NCBI GenBank assembly: GCA_027489175.1
Contig: JAIYAE010000014.1
Coordinates: 124,001 to 188,000 of the forward strand
Length of the DNA: 64,000 nt
DNA from: Rhodobacter sp.
GTDB lineage: Bacteria; Pseudomonadota; Alphaproteobacteria; Rhodobacterales; Rhodobacteraceae
Direction: 5' to 3'
Part shown: one piece after another, positions 8,611 through 17,847 of the stretch
How positions within the stretch are numbered: position 1 is the stretch's first letter
How the letters are laid out: each line of letters opens with the position of its first letter
Notes under the pieces: model-generated
Seen by the model: the letters and a program-made list of their open reading frames with translations, nothing else
The model's database searches: none
Told to the model about the DNA's origin: nothing
Position numbers and translations under genes: made by a program

Positions 8611-8976
8611 TCAGCGCTTGCCGTAGCCTGCGGCAAGTTCGGCCTGACGGGTCGCTATGATTTTTGCAAGGAGCGCGTCGGGCAGCGGGGTCTCTGGCGT
8701 GAAAAGGACGCCGGACTTCGAGGTCTTGAAGGGCGCGCATTCGATCAGCGGGATCACGGTGCCGGAATGGGGGTAAAGGCCGAGGTGCTTGGCAAAGGCC
8801 GCGTAGCCCACCACCATCTTGCCCTTTCGCCCCGGCTGGCGGAAACCGGGCATGGCGTAGCTCAGGCATTCGATGTGGTCGGGAAGAAGGGCCCGAAGCC
8901 GCGCGCGCAAGGCGGTCAGGGCGGCCCCTTGGTCGGCGGGCAGGGCGGCGAGGTAGCTGTCTACCTCAGCGCTCAT
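8611..8976 (-). CDS. DUF1801 domain protein (YdhG/Fra-like)
   Basis: A 121-residue single-domain protein of the DUF1801/YdhG family, whose best-known member is the B. subtilis iron chaperone Fra. Seen: the N-terminal helix VDSYLAALPADQGAALTALR, then CLSYAMPGF, LGLYPHSGTVIPL and a basic C-terminus ending GYGKR. Its ATG overlaps the purF stop by four bases, so it is translationally coupled to purF. An iron-related role would fit the Fe-S cluster expected in this PurF, but that is an inference from family and position only. Confidence 0.85.
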   Translation of the reverse strand: MSAEVDSYLAALPADQGAALTALRARLRALLPDHIECLSYAMPGFRQPGRKGKMVVGYAAFAKHLGLYPHSGTVIPLIECAPFKTSKSGVLFTPETPLPDALLAKIIATRQAELAAGYGKR

Positions 8977-10436
8977 TCCGCCGCTTTCATCTCGAAGCCT
9001 TCCTCGATCTTGTCCGAAGGGGCCACCGGATAGTCACCCGAGAAGCAGGCGTCGCAGAAGCGGGGGTTGGCCATGTCGCGGCCAGCGGCCTCGCCAGCGG
9101 CGCGGTAAAGGCCGTCGAGGCTGACGAACTTGAGGCTGTCGACGCCGATCCAGTCGCGCATTTCGTCTTCCGACATCGTCGCGGCCAGCAACTTCGACCG
9201 CTCAGGCGTGTCGACACCGTAGAAACACGGCCAGGCGGTGGGGGGTGAGGCGATGCGGAAGTGGACCTCTGCCGCGCCGGCTTCAAGGATCATGTCCTTG
9301 ATCTTGCGGCTGGTGGTGCCGCGCACGACCGAGTCATCGACCAAAATCACCCGCTTGCCCTTGATCAGCGCCCGATTGACGTTCAGCTTCAGCCGCACGC
9401 CCATGTTGCGGATATGGTCGGTGGGCTCGATGAAGGTCCGCCCCATGTACTGGTTGCGGATGATCCCCATCGCATAGGGAATGCCCGATTCCTGGCTGTA
9501 GCCGATGGCGGCCGGCGTGCCGCTGTCGGGCACCGGGCAGACAAGGTCTGCGTCCACCGGGGCTTCGCGCGCCAGTTCCACGCCGATCTGGCGGCGGGTT
9601 TCATAGACCGACCTTCCGCCGATGATGCTGTCAGGGCGGCTGAAATAGACGTTCTCGAAGATGCAGAACCGCGACTTCGCGGGGGCGAAGGGGCGGGTCG
9701 ATTCGACCTTGTTGCCTTCAATCACCACCATCTCGCCGGGGTCGATCTCACGCACGAAATCGGCGCCGATGATGTCGAGGGCGCAGGTTTCGGACGACAG
9801 CGCCCAGCCGTGGTCACCGATCCGGCCAAGGACGAGGGGGCGGACGCCAAGGGGGTCGCGGACGCCGATCAGCTTGGTGCGGGTCATGGCCACCACGCTG
9901 AACGCGCCTTCAACCCGACGCAGCGCGTCCTTGATGCGTTCGGCCAGCGTCTTCTGGATCGACCGCGCCATCAGGTGGATGATGCATTCGCTGTCGGAGG
10001 AAGACTGGAAGATCGACCCACGCTCGATCAGTTCCCGGCGCAGGGCGGCGGCATTGGTCAGGTTGCCGTTATGGGCGATGGCGCAGCCGCCCATCGAAAA
10101 CTCGCCAAAGAACGGCTGCACGTCGCGGATCGCGGTGGCCCCCTTCGATCCGGCGGTGGAATAGCGGACATGCCCGATGGCCAGCTGGCCGGGCAGGGTG
10201 TCCATCACATCCGCCTTGGTGAAGTTGTCGCGCACATAGCCAAAGCGCCGGGCCGAGTTGAAGCCATGATCCGGGTGGTAGCTGACGATGCCGCCCGCCT
10301 CTTGCCCGCGGTGCTGCAGGGCGTGCAGGCCAAGGGCCACGAAGTTCGACGCGTCTTCCACGCCGACCACGCCGAAGATGCCACACTCCTCCTTCAGCTT
10401 GTCGTCATCGAAAGGGTGAGAGCGGAACGGGGCCAT
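8973..10436 (-). CDS. purF: Amidophosphoribosyltransferase
   Basis: A 487-residue enzyme for the first committed step of purine synthesis, PRPP + glutamine to phosphoribosylamine. A short propeptide ends before the N-terminal nucleophile Cys in KEECGIFGVVG (residue 18), so self-cleavage is expected. The C-terminal phosphoribosyltransferase domain has the PRPP motif VILVDDSVVRGTT near residue 365. Cysteines in RFCIFENVYFS, WPCFYGVD and FCDACFSGDYP match the four [4Fe-4S] ligands of the Bacillus-type enzyme. It is transcribed with radA and cvpA. Confidence 0.97.
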   Translation of the reverse strand: MAPFRSHPFDDDKLKEECGIFGVVGVEDASNFVALGLHALQHRGQEAGGIVSYHPDHGFNSARRFGYVRDNFTKADVMDTLPGQLAIGHVRYSTAGSKGATAIRDVQPFFGEFSMGGCAIAHNGNLTNAAALRRELIERGSIFQSSSDSECIIHLMARSIQKTLAERIKDALRRVEGAFSVVAMTRTKLIGVRDPLGVRPLVLGRIGDHGWALSSETCALDIIGADFVREIDPGEMVVIEGNKVESTRPFAPAKSRFCIFENVYFSRPDSIIGGRSVYETRRQIGVELAREAPVDADLVCPVPDSGTPAAIGYSQESGIPYAMGIIRNQYMGRTFIEPTDHIRNMGVRLKLNVNRALIKGKRVILVDDSVVRGTTSRKIKDMILEAGAAEVHFRIASPPTAWPCFYGVDTPERSKLLAATMSEDEMRDWIGVDSLKFVSLDGLYRAAGEAAGRDMANPRFCDACFSGDYPVAPSDKIEEGFEMKAAE

Positions 10437-10525
10437 GCGTCAGAATCCTTCGCAGCGCGTTGCCGGTGGTTTACGGCAGCCGCGCGCGAGTGTCACGCGT
10501 GAAACGACCCCCAAACGATCGCGGA

Positions 10526-11170
10526 TCAGCCGTTGGTGGCCGGAGCGGCCGGGGCCGGGGCGGGTGCCGGGGCAGGGGTCAGGCCGGGGGTTGCATCCGG
10601 GGTGACCGGGGCACCGCCGGGGGCGCAGACATTGGTCAGGTCGTTGTAGCGGTCAACGATCCAGCCGGGCGCGTCAGAGGGGATGTTTTCGTCAATGTTG
10701 GCCTGGAAGTTGGCGAAAACCAGCGCAGTGCGCGAATTGTCGATCATCGGGATGGCCTGGTCAGACAGGACTCGATCATAAACGATGAAGGCCACCGCAA
10801 TCAGCAGAACCCCGCGCGCCGCGCCGAAAAGGAACCCCAGCGCCTGGTCGATGCCGCCGATGGCCGACCGCTGCACCGCACCGGAAAAGAGCGGCGTGAA
10901 AAGCGCCGCCACGATCAGACCGATGACAAAGACACCGGCAAAGGCCGCCACGACGGAAAGTTCACAGCTGTCGGACAGAAACTCACCCACCACGGGCAGT
11001 TCCTTGACCAGGGGCTGCACCCCGGGGGCGAAGTAGTAGGCCGCGATGGCCGCACCGATCCAGCCGAGGATCGCCATCAACTCCCGCACCAACCCGCGTG
11101 AGAACGCAAGGATCGAGGAGATCAGGATGATGATCGCCGCCACACCATCAACCGCGGTCAGGTCTTCCAT
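10526..11170 (-). CDS. cvpA: CvpA family inner-membrane protein
   Basis: A 214-residue membrane protein of the colicin V production/CvpA family. The first ~165 residues hold about four hydrophobic segments, starting DGVAAIIILISSILAFSRGLVRELM, a family signature. The last ~30 residues are a Pro/Ala-rich tail (GLTPAPAPAPAPAAPATNG) likely to be disordered. The family has been tied to envelope homeostasis and is often next to purF, as here. The tail is low-complexity and probably variable between strains. Confidence 0.93.
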   Translation of the reverse strand: MEDLTAVDGVAAIIILISSILAFSRGLVRELMAILGWIGAAIAAYYFAPGVQPLVKELPVVGEFLSDSCELSVVAAFAGVFVIGLIVAALFTPLFSGAVQRSAIGGIDQALGFLFGAARGVLLIAVAFIVYDRVLSDQAIPMIDNSRTALVFANFQANIDENIPSDAPGWIVDRYNDLTNVCAPGGAPVTPDATPGLTPAPAPAPAPAAPATNG

Positions 11171-11203
11171 CGTCTACGTCCCCATTCCATCTGTGCCGGG
11201 AGC

Positions 11204-12562
11204 TTAGCCCGCCCCGAACATTTCGCCGACAAAGGCAGTCAGGTCCGGCATCTGTCGCACCCGCATGCCGGCCGCCCCTTCGATTTTCGAATGGGACGGC
11301 ACCGTTGCCTGTGAGAAACCAAGTTTCGAGGCTTCTTTCAACCTGTTTTCGGTCTGACCCACCGGACGAAGTGCGCCAGAGAGGCTGATTTCCCCGAAAA
11401 GCACCATGTCTGGCGGAATTGCCACATCTTCACGCGCCGAAAGAAGGGCCCCGGCCACAGCCAGATCCGACGCAGGCTCGCTGACCCGCAAGCCCCCGGC
11501 GACGTTGAGAAAAACGTCCAACCCCGTGAAGGGGATGCCGCAACGCGCTTCCAGGACCGCAAGGATGGTCGAGACGCGGCCAGAGTCGAGGCCCACCACA
11601 GTGCGGCGCGGGCTGGCCAGGGTGGACGGTGCGACAAGCGCCTGAATTTCGGTCAGGACCGGGCGCGTGCCTTCGATCCCGGCGAAAACCGCCGATCCCG
11701 GGGCAGGCTGGTCGCGGTTCGCCAGAAACAGGGCCGAGGGGTTGGGGACCTGCGCCAAGCCGCCGCCCGTCATCTCGAAGACGCCAATCTCATCGGCCGG
11801 GCCGAAACGGTTCTTCACCGCCCGCAGGATGCGGAACTGGTGGCCGCGCTCGCCCTCAAAATAGAGCACGGTGTCCACCATGTGCTCCACCACACGCGGC
11901 CCGGCAATCTGGCCGTCCTTCGTGACATGGCCAACTAGGATCACCGCCACGCCCCGCCGTTTGGCAAAGGTCACCAGCTCATGCGCCGAAGCGCGGACCT
12001 GGGACACGCTGCCCGGTGCCGCCTCGATGCTGTCCAGCCACATGGTCTGGATCGAATCGATCACCGCAAGCTGGGGGCGTTCGGCGTCCAGCGTCGTCAG
12101 AATGTCGCGCAGGTTGGTTTCGGCCCCAAGCTGCACGTTGGCATCCGTCAGGTCCAGCCGCTGCGCCCGCATCCGCACCTGCGCTGCCGCCTCTTCACCC
12201 GAGATATACAGGCATTTCAGCCCCTTGCGCGCAAAACTTGCCGCCGCCTGCAACAGCAGCGTTGATTTCCCGATGCCCGGATCACCACCCAAAAGGATGG
12301 CGGACGCTTGCACCAGCCCGCCGCCCAAGACGCGGTCCAGCTCATCAATCCCGGATGAGGCGCGGGGTGGGGCGGCCTCTTCCGTCGACAGGTCAGACAG
12401 GGGGATCGTGCGGCCCTTGGCGCCCAGAGACTTTGGCCCGGCCGACAGCGGCGCCTCTTCGACGATGGTGTTCCAGCCGCCGCAGGAATCGCATTTCCCC
12501 GCCCATTTGCGGTGGGTTGCACCGCAGGCAGTACAGGTGAAGCTGTTTGCAGGCTTGGCCAT
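11204..12562 (-). CDS. radA: DNA repair protein RadA
   Basis: A 452-residue RecA-related branch-migration ATPase. In order: a C4 zinc finger (CTACGATHRKW...CDSCGGW, residues 10-31), Walker A GGDPGIGKSTLL near residue 92, the RadA-specific KNRFGP near residue 257, and a Lon-protease-like C-terminal domain (VGLDSGRVSTILAVLE, LNVAGGLRVSEPASD). RadA processes recombination intermediates. It heads the - strand unit radA-cvpA-purF; the ~100 bases upstream, shared with the divergent barrel protein, include an AT-rich stretch (12642-12660) suitable for a promoter. Confidence 0.97.
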   Translation of the reverse strand: MAKPANSFTCTACGATHRKWAGKCDSCGGWNTIVEEAPLSAGPKSLGAKGRTIPLSDLSTEEAAPPRASSGIDELDRVLGGGLVQASAILLGGDPGIGKSTLLLQAAASFARKGLKCLYISGEEAAAQVRMRAQRLDLTDANVQLGAETNLRDILTTLDAERPQLAVIDSIQTMWLDSIEAAPGSVSQVRASAHELVTFAKRRGVAVILVGHVTKDGQIAGPRVVEHMVDTVLYFEGERGHQFRILRAVKNRFGPADEIGVFEMTGGGLAQVPNPSALFLANRDQPAPGSAVFAGIEGTRPVLTEIQALVAPSTLASPRRTVVGLDSGRVSTILAVLEARCGIPFTGLDVFLNVAGGLRVSEPASDLAVAGALLSAREDVAIPPDMVLFGEISLSGALRPVGQTENRLKEASKLGFSQATVPSHSKIEGAAGMRVRQMPDLTAFVGEMFGAG

Positions 12563-12773
12563 CCTCTCGTGATAGCGGAGCCGCCCTGCGAAGGCTAGGG
12601 TCCGAGGGCAGCCCTGTCACTGCGGGGGAAGGGAGGGGGCTTAACAATTAATTAATGAATGAAGCGTTAAGAATGTGTTTACGCTTGTGCCTGTCCGAGG
12701 GGGCTTCGTCTCTCCTGTCCGGGGTGGCGCAAGAACACGGGCGAAAGCGGGGACGGGGCAAGGGCAGTTCAGG

Positions 12774-14201
12774 GTGGGGCGCAACAGGCGGCAACGGGAT
12801 CTTGGCGCGCATCTGGCGCGCCGCAGGGGGCGCGTTTGGGCCCGCGCCCTGCCGTTTCTGTTGCTGCCATCCCTGCTGTGCAGCGCTGCCTCTGGCCAGA
12901 CCGTGACCGGAACCCTTGCCGAGGCTGTCGACTATTTCACCTTTCCCGACAGCTCGATGCCGATGGGGAAGGGTGTCCTTTTCCGGCTGCGGATAACCGA
13001 CGGGACGGCGCTGGCGCTGTCCTTCCCGCAAGAGCTTGGCTTTGCCCACCGCTTTGGCCTCTTCCGCACGCAGGCCGACATGACCCAGCAGATCCCGGTG
13101 GATGGCGAGGTTGAGGTGCTGGTCACGGACCTTTGGTTTCTGGAAGACGGCATGACGCTGCCCTTTCAGGTCTCTCTGGTCGAAGGGGAAGACCTGACCC
13201 TGGTCCTTGAATGCATGGCGTTCTGCGATGATCTTACGCAGACCTTTGCCTTTGACCTGATCGGCGCGGTGCGGCTGAGTTTTGGCCCAGATACGGCGGA
13301 AGAACTGGCCAGCCTCGTCGCCGCCAGCAGTGGGATGGACCGCCTGGTCGTGCTGGATGCGCAACGTGTGGCGGGCGACATGGGGGCGCTGAGCCTGGCC
13401 TTGCGGTCTGCGGTGGCGGCAGGCGGGACCTCGGTCTCGACTAAGGGTGCGGAAACCGGACTGGTGGGGAACATCCACAGTTGGGTGCAGGTGACCGGCC
13501 TCGACAGCCGCGCGGATCAAGGACCGGGCAGCATGGCAGGCACGGGCTTTCAGATCGGCGCGGACGTGGCGCTTGGGGCCGACATGGTGGCGGGGCTTGC
13601 GCTCGGCCATGCCGATCTGACCGCGACCGATGGCACCACCCGACAGGACGGCGCACTGACCTGGGCGCAACCCTATGCCGCCTGGAACCCCGGCAACTGG
13701 CATGGCCATGCCAGCCTGATCTGGGGGCGCGGCAGCTATGACCAGACCTCAGCCAGCGGCACCGGCAGCGGTGAGACCCGGCTTCTGGCGCTGACGGTCG
13801 AAGGCGGCTTTGACCATGCGCTTGGCAGTGGGCTGGTGCTGACGCCCAGCCTTGGCGTCATCACCGGGCGTCAGACCGTCACCGGCACCGGCGGCACCCT
13901 CTCTGGCGCGGGGACCACGCGGGTGGATTTCACGCAGTCGAGCCTTGGGGCCACGCTGACCGCCCATCGCCCCGGGGGGACCGTCTTTGCCGGGCTGCAT
14001 GCTGATTATCTTGACCAGGACACCGGCGCGGTCCTGACCGAGGGGTTCCTGTCGGAAGAGGGGTGGACCGGCCGCATCGCCGTTGGCGGGTCACTGGAAA
14101 TTGGTTCGGGCCTTGGTCTTGCCACGTCGCTGGACCTTGGCGGTCTGGGCGGGGCTGCGCAGACGCTGTCGGGCGGGCTGCAGCTGTCACTGCGGTTTTA
14201 G
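12774..14201 (+). CDS. Exported protein with C-terminal autotransporter-type beta-barrel
   Basis: The reading frame is open from 12675. No ATG exists before the signal peptide, so the start is uncertain: GTG at 12774 gives 475 residues with a long basic n-region and the hydrophobic core ALPFLLLPSLLCSAASG; GTG at 12675 is the alternative. After cleavage comes a ~190-residue beta-rich segment of no recognised family, with a CMAFCDD Cys pair. A ~245-residue repetitive Gly-rich beta-barrel follows (NIHSWVQVTGLDSRAD onward) and ends LQLSLRF, with the terminal Phe expected for BAM-inserted outer-membrane proteins. It resembles autotransporter barrels but has an unusually short passenger. Confidence 0.75.
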   Translation: MGRNRRQRDLGAHLARRRGRVWARALPFLLLPSLLCSAASGQTVTGTLAEAVDYFTFPDSSMPMGKGVLFRLRITDGTALALSFPQELGFAHRFGLFRTQADMTQQIPVDGEVEVLVTDLWFLEDGMTLPFQVSLVEGEDLTLVLECMAFCDDLTQTFAFDLIGAVRLSFGPDTAEELASLVAASSGMDRLVVLDAQRVAGDMGALSLALRSAVAAGGTSVSTKGAETGLVGNIHSWVQVTGLDSRADQGPGSMAGTGFQIGADVALGADMVAGLALGHADLTATDGTTRQDGALTWAQPYAAWNPGNWHGHASLIWGRGSYDQTSASGTGSGETRLLALTVEGGFDHALGSGLVLTPSLGVITGRQTVTGTGGTLSGAGTTRVDFTQSSLGATLTAHRPGGTVFAGLHADYLDQDTGAVLTEGFLSEEGWTGRIAVGGSLEIGSGLGLATSLDLGGLGGAAQTLSGGLQLSLRF

Positions 14202-14632
14202 GCGCGGCGGGGGGTCTTCCCGGTCCGCCAGGCCACCCAGATCGACGCGAGGATGCAGCCGGTGAAGAGGTACAGCCCCCAGGCGGTTTCAATCGTGACC
14301 ATGCCCGCCCCCTTCACGATGACGATGTAGATCGCGATCAGGAAGATGTCCGCCATCGCAAGCTTGCCCAGAACCTCCAGCGCCGGAAGGGTGCGCGGGC
14401 TGAGAAGGTTCCAGTGCAAAAGCGCCAGGCCGATGGTCTTGGCATAGGGCGCAAAGACCGCAAGGAACGTCACCAGAAGCGCCAGCGCCGCGTCCGATTC
14501 CCACAAGGATTGCAGGCCGGTGATCACGCTGACCTCGTCCAGCCCGAAGATCGGCAGGAACCCGGCCCGGAGGAGAGGCGCGAACCACGCGACGGGGAAG
14601 AGGATGAGGAGAGAGAGGTTGAAGTAGCGCAT
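14198..14632 (-). CDS. Paraquat-inducible protein A (PqiA)-like membrane protein
   Basis: A 144-residue integral membrane protein with four predicted hydrophobic segments and the family features FAPYAKTIGLALL and LEVLGKLAMADIFLIAIYIV (the KxxMADIF-type signature of PqiA domains). PqiA proteins work with MCE-domain lipid transporters. This is a single-domain version, about one third of E. coli PqiA. The stop overlaps the convergent barrel gene by 4 bases. It lies near mlaF/mlaE, another lipid-transport pair, so a shared envelope-lipid role is reasonable but unproven. Confidence 0.85.
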   Translation of the reverse strand: MRYFNLSLLILFPVAWFAPLLRAGFLPIFGLDEVSVITGLQSLWESDAALALLVTFLAVFAPYAKTIGLALLHWNLLSPRTLPALEVLGKLAMADIFLIAIYIVIVKGAGMVTIETAWGLYLFTGCILASIWVAWRTGKTPRRA

Positions 14633-14714
14633 CGTCCGGCTCCGGTATGGCTTACCGGTCTTGCAGGACCGGATCGGCCCTGTCTAGCCTTCACAAAGAT
14701 CGGAGGGCGCGTTG

Positions 14715-15164
14715 ATGCGTGAACTGACTGCCGCTTGCGTTGCCATGGTCCTTGCGGCCCCTGCTGCTTCAGCCGACGTGTCGTTATCGCTTTGGCTGAA
14801 ACGTGCTGACCGCACCGAGGAGGAGACGATCTGCGTGGTCGAACAGAAGGCGGACGGCCGCATGACCCTGCAGGTGCAAAGTCTGATGAATTCCTTCCCG
14901 GCCCGCCCCCAATCCATCCCCCAAACCACCGAGACGACGGAAGCCTTCAACGCGGTCCTGACGTGGATTGACGCAGGCGGCATCCAGATGGACGAGATGA
15001 ACCCCGACATGCCTTGGAGCCCGGTCGAGGGGATGGAACTGCGGCTGACACGCGACGGAACCGAACAGCTTGCACGCGTGGCAGGCTTGACCCTGCCCGA
15101 TGAGGTTCTGAGCCTGTTCGATCCCTTGGGCGACGGGGCCTGCACGCGGCTTGCTGACCGGTAA
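14715..15164 (+). CDS. Small exported protein of unknown function
   Basis: A 149-residue protein. The signal peptide is clear (MRELTAACVAMVLAAPAASA), followed by a soluble ~128-residue domain with two cysteines (TICVVEQK and GDGACTRL), which may form a disulfide in the periplasm. The ATG at 14715 is chosen over TTG at 14712 because GGAGG ends 8 bases before it. I do not recognise the family. It is convergent with mlaF, with only 3 bases between the stops, and divergent from the PqiA-like gene. Confidence 0.75.
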   Translation: MRELTAACVAMVLAAPAASADVSLSLWLKRADRTEEETICVVEQKADGRMTLQVQSLMNSFPARPQSIPQTTETTEAFNAVLTWIDAGGIQMDEMNPDMPWSPVEGMELRLTRDGTEQLARVAGLTLPDEVLSLFDPLGDGACTRLADR

Positions 15165-15167
15165 AGC

Positions 15168-15914
15168 CTAACGCACGCTTTCGATCGGCCCATCCGCGCG
15201 CCCGTGGATGAACTGCTGGACGTAAGGGTCTGGCGTCGCATCCATCTCGCCCACCGGACCAGTCCAGCGGATCACCCCGCCATGCAGCATCGCCACATTG
15301 TCCGCAATCGCGCGGACGGAGGACATGTCATGGGTGATCGTCATGGCGGTCGCCCCCATCTCGACCACGATCTCGCGGATCAGGTCGTTGATGACGCCGG
15401 CCATGATCGGATCAAGGCCGGTGGTGGGTTCGTCAAAGAAGATGATCTCCGGTTCCGCCGCGATGGCACGGGCAAGGCCCACGCGTTTCTGCATGCCCCC
15501 CGAAAGCTCGGCCGGGAATTGATCGGCCACCTCGGGCTTCAGACCCACGCGGCGCAGCTTTTCGATGGCGATCTCGCGCGCGTCGCGTTTTGGCAGCGCT
15601 TTCGCCCCGCGCATCAGGCGGAAGGCCACGTTTTCCCAGACGCGCAGCGAATCGAACAGGGCGCCGCCCTGAAACAGCATCCCGAAGCGGGCAAGAAAGG
15701 CGTCGCGGTCGGCTTTCGTCACGTCCTGCCCGTCCAGCGTGATCTGGCCACTGTCGGGCCGCACAAGGCCCAGCACAGATTTCAGCAAGACCGACTTGCC
15801 CGTCCCCGACCCGCCGATGATGACCATCGACGTGCCCGAGGCGACGGACAGGTTCACCCCCTGCAGCACCCGGTTGGCCCCGAAGGCCTTGTGAACATTG
15901 CTGAGCGTTATCAT
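15168..15914 (-). CDS. mlaF: ABC transporter ATP-binding protein, MlaF type
   Basis: A 248-residue ATPase of the phospholipid/organic-solvent (Mla) ABC family. Walker A is IGGSGTGKSVLLKS near residue 33, the Q-loop LFQGGALFDSLRVWENV near 83, the signature LSGGMQKRVGLARA near 143, and Walker B IIFFDEPTTGLDP near 163. The QGGALFDSLTV-type Q-loop region is specific to MlaF. Its ATG overlaps the mlaE stop by 4 bases. No MCE (mlaD) gene follows: the next gene is convergent, so the substrate-binding MCE subunit must lie elsewhere. Confidence 0.93.
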   Translation of the reverse strand: MITLSNVHKAFGANRVLQGVNLSVASGTSMVIIGGSGTGKSVLLKSVLGLVRPDSGQITLDGQDVTKADRDAFLARFGMLFQGGALFDSLRVWENVAFRLMRGAKALPKRDAREIAIEKLRRVGLKPEVADQFPAELSGGMQKRVGLARAIAAEPEIIFFDEPTTGLDPIMAGVINDLIREIVVEMGATAMTITHDMSSVRAIADNVAMLHGGVIRWTGPVGEMDATPDPYVQQFIHGRADGPIESVR

Positions 15915-16687
15915 GAGGTGAAGAACAGTTCCGTCAGCACATAATTCGCCGCCAGGATCAGGACCGAGGCCGAGACGACCGCCGATTTCGTCGCCCGCCC
16001 CACGCCCTGCGCACCGCGGGCGGAGTGCATGCCGTGGTAGCAGCCCATCAGCGCCACGATGAAGCCAAAGACAGCACCCTTCACCAGGCCTGATCCGATG
16101 TCCCACGGCTCCAGAAAATCGACGGTGTTCTTCAGATAGGCGGCTGAGTTGAAGTCCAGCCGGGTGATCCCGACCAGCCAGCCGCCCATGATGCCAATTG
16201 CATCGCCCACGGCGACCAGAACAGGCATGGCCAGCGTCGCCGCAAGGACACGCGGAACGGCCAGGTATTTCAACGGGTTGGTCGACAGGGTGACCAGCGC
16301 GTCGATCTGCTCGGTCACTTTCATCGTGCCAATCTCGGCCGCGATGGAGCTTGCCACCCGCGCAGCCACCATCAGCCCGCCCAGGACCGGCCCCAACTCC
16401 CGCGCCATGCCGATGGCGACGATGCTTGGCACCACCGCCTCGGCGTTGAAGCGTGACCCGCCAGCGTAGATCTGCAGGGCCAGCGCGCCGCCGGTGAAGA
16501 TCGCCGTCAGGCCGACGACGGGCAGGGAAAACCAGCCGATCTGCAACAGCGACGCCCCAAGTTCGCGCAGGTAGAAGGGCGGGCGCAGGATATGGCTCAG
16601 GATCGCCCCGGCAAACAGCGCCACCCGGCCGATTGCGGCCAGCGCTTCCAGCACCGGGCGGCCAAGGGCACCCAGGGCTGCGGTCAC
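15911..16687 (-). CDS. mlaE: ABC transporter permease, MlaE family
   Basis: A 258-residue permease of the MlaE/DUF140 family with about six hydrophobic segments. Diagnostic stretches: [12 protein letters not shown] near residue 65, [28 protein letters not shown] near 95 and EQIDAL just after. With mlaF it forms the membrane core of a lipid transporter that keeps outer-membrane lipid asymmetry. It overlaps alr upstream and mlaF downstream by 4 bases each, so alr-mlaE-mlaF is one coupled operon. Confidence 0.94.
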   Translation of the reverse strand: MTAALGALGRPVLEALAAIGRVALFAGAILSHILRPPFYLRELGASLLQIGWFSLPVVGLTAIFTGGALALQIYAGGSRFNAEAVVPSIVAIGMARELGPVLGGLMVAARVASSIAAEIGTMKVTEQIDALVTLSTNPLKYLAVPRVLAATLAMPVLVAVGDAIGIMGGWLVGITRLDFNSAAYLKNTVDFLEPWDIGSGLVKGAVFGFIVALMGCYHGMHSARGAQGVGRATKSAVVSASVLILAANYVLTELFFTS

Positions 16688-17733
16688 TGCGCCTGCTCCT
16701 GATACCGGCGAAGGTAGCGGGGGCCAAGGCCGGTCAGAATCTCATAGCCAATGGTGCCGCCAGCCTCGGCCAGCGCGTCCACGGTCTGATGCGGCCCAAG
16801 AATATCCAGGCTGCGCGGCACTTCGGGCAGATGGGTGATGTCCACGGTGATCAGGTCCATCGACACCCGGCCGACAAGCGGGCAGGGCGTGTCCCCATCC
16901 CACAGCACCGCGGCATTCGACAGCGTGCGCGGCAGGCCATCGGCATAGCCCGCGGCCACGGTGGCAATCAGCGCCGGCGCTTCGGCCACCCAGGTGCAGC
17001 CGTAGCCGACAGCCTCGCCCGCGGCGACCTCTCGCGTCTGGATCACGGGAAGGGACAGGGTGACGGCGGGTTGCGCCCCCTCAAACGGCATGCCGCCGAA
17101 CAGGCCAACGCCGGGGCGTGTCAGGTCGAAGTGGTAGCGTTGACCCAGAAGGATGCCGCCGGTGGCCGACAGGCTGCGGGGCAGTCCGGTGCCATCGGTC
17201 ATCTCAAGGAATGTGCGCAGTTGCGCCTCGTTCAACGGGTGCTCCGGCTCATCGGCGCAGGCGAGGTGGCTCATCAGAAGTTCCGGCCCGGCCTCGATCA
17301 GGATCGGCGCCACCGCCTGCCATTCCAGCATTTCCACGCCCAGCCGGTTCATCCCCGTGTCCAACTGCACGCCAAAGGCATGGCCGGGCAGCGCCTCGAG
17401 GTGCCGGGTGATCTGCTCCAGGCTGTTCAGCATCGGCGTCAGATCCAGGTCATGGATCATCTCGGTATCGCCGGTCATGTGACCGGAAAGGACCGCGATC
17501 TGCGGGCCTTCGCCCAGCGCCTGCCGGACGGCAGCGCCTTCCTCGGCATAGGCCACGAAGAACCGCCGCGCCCCGGCATGCGCCAGCGCGCGCGCAACGC
17601 GGGTGATGCCCAGCCCGTAAGCGTCGGCCTTGACCACGGCGGCGGTCTGCACGTCGGGGCCGGTCAGCCGGTCAAGCCTGCGCCAGTTGGCGGCAATGGC
17701 ATCAAGATCAATCGTCAGGGTTGCAGTAGCCAT
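16684..17733 (-). CDS. alr: Alanine racemase
   Basis: A 349-residue fold-type III PLP enzyme converting L- to D-alanine for peptidoglycan. The PLP lysine is in [10 protein letters not shown] (about residue 35). The catalytic Tyr of the partner subunit lies in VGYGCTW, near residue 243, and [10 protein letters not shown] is the conserved substrate-side strand. Normal length for the biosynthetic enzyme, and no signal peptide, so it is cytoplasmic. First gene of the alr-mlaE-mlaF operon, divergent from the metal ATPase with ~115 bases between. Confidence 0.96.
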   Translation of the reverse strand: MATATLTIDLDAIAANWRRLDRLTGPDVQTAAVVKADAYGLGITRVARALAHAGARRFFVAYAEEGAAVRQALGEGPQIAVLSGHMTGDTEMIHDLDLTPMLNSLEQITRHLEALPGHAFGVQLDTGMNRLGVEMLEWQAVAPILIEAGPELLMSHLACADEPEHPLNEAQLRTFLEMTDGTGLPRSLSATGGILLGQRYHFDLTRPGVGLFGGMPFEGAQPAVTLSLPVIQTREVAAGEAVGYGCTWVAEAPALIATVAAGYADGLPRTLSNAAVLWDGDTPCPLVGRVSMDLITVDITHLPEVPRSLDILGPHQTVDALAEAGGTIGYEILTGLGPRYLRRYQEQAQ

Positions 17734-17847
17734 CCGGCTGTTTTGACCGCAGCGCGCCCGTGGTCAAGGGAAAACCACGGGTGTCGGCGGCTCTTGCCCC
17801 GGGTCCGCATCGCGGTCAGGGTAAGGCGCGATTGGGGAGCATGCGAT

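Noticed and set aside
16633..17847. N-terminal extension of the metal ATPase of about 400 residues
   Set aside because: This stretch is antisense to alr, shows no membrane or metal-binding domain, and the TTG at 17848 has a good ribosome-binding site.
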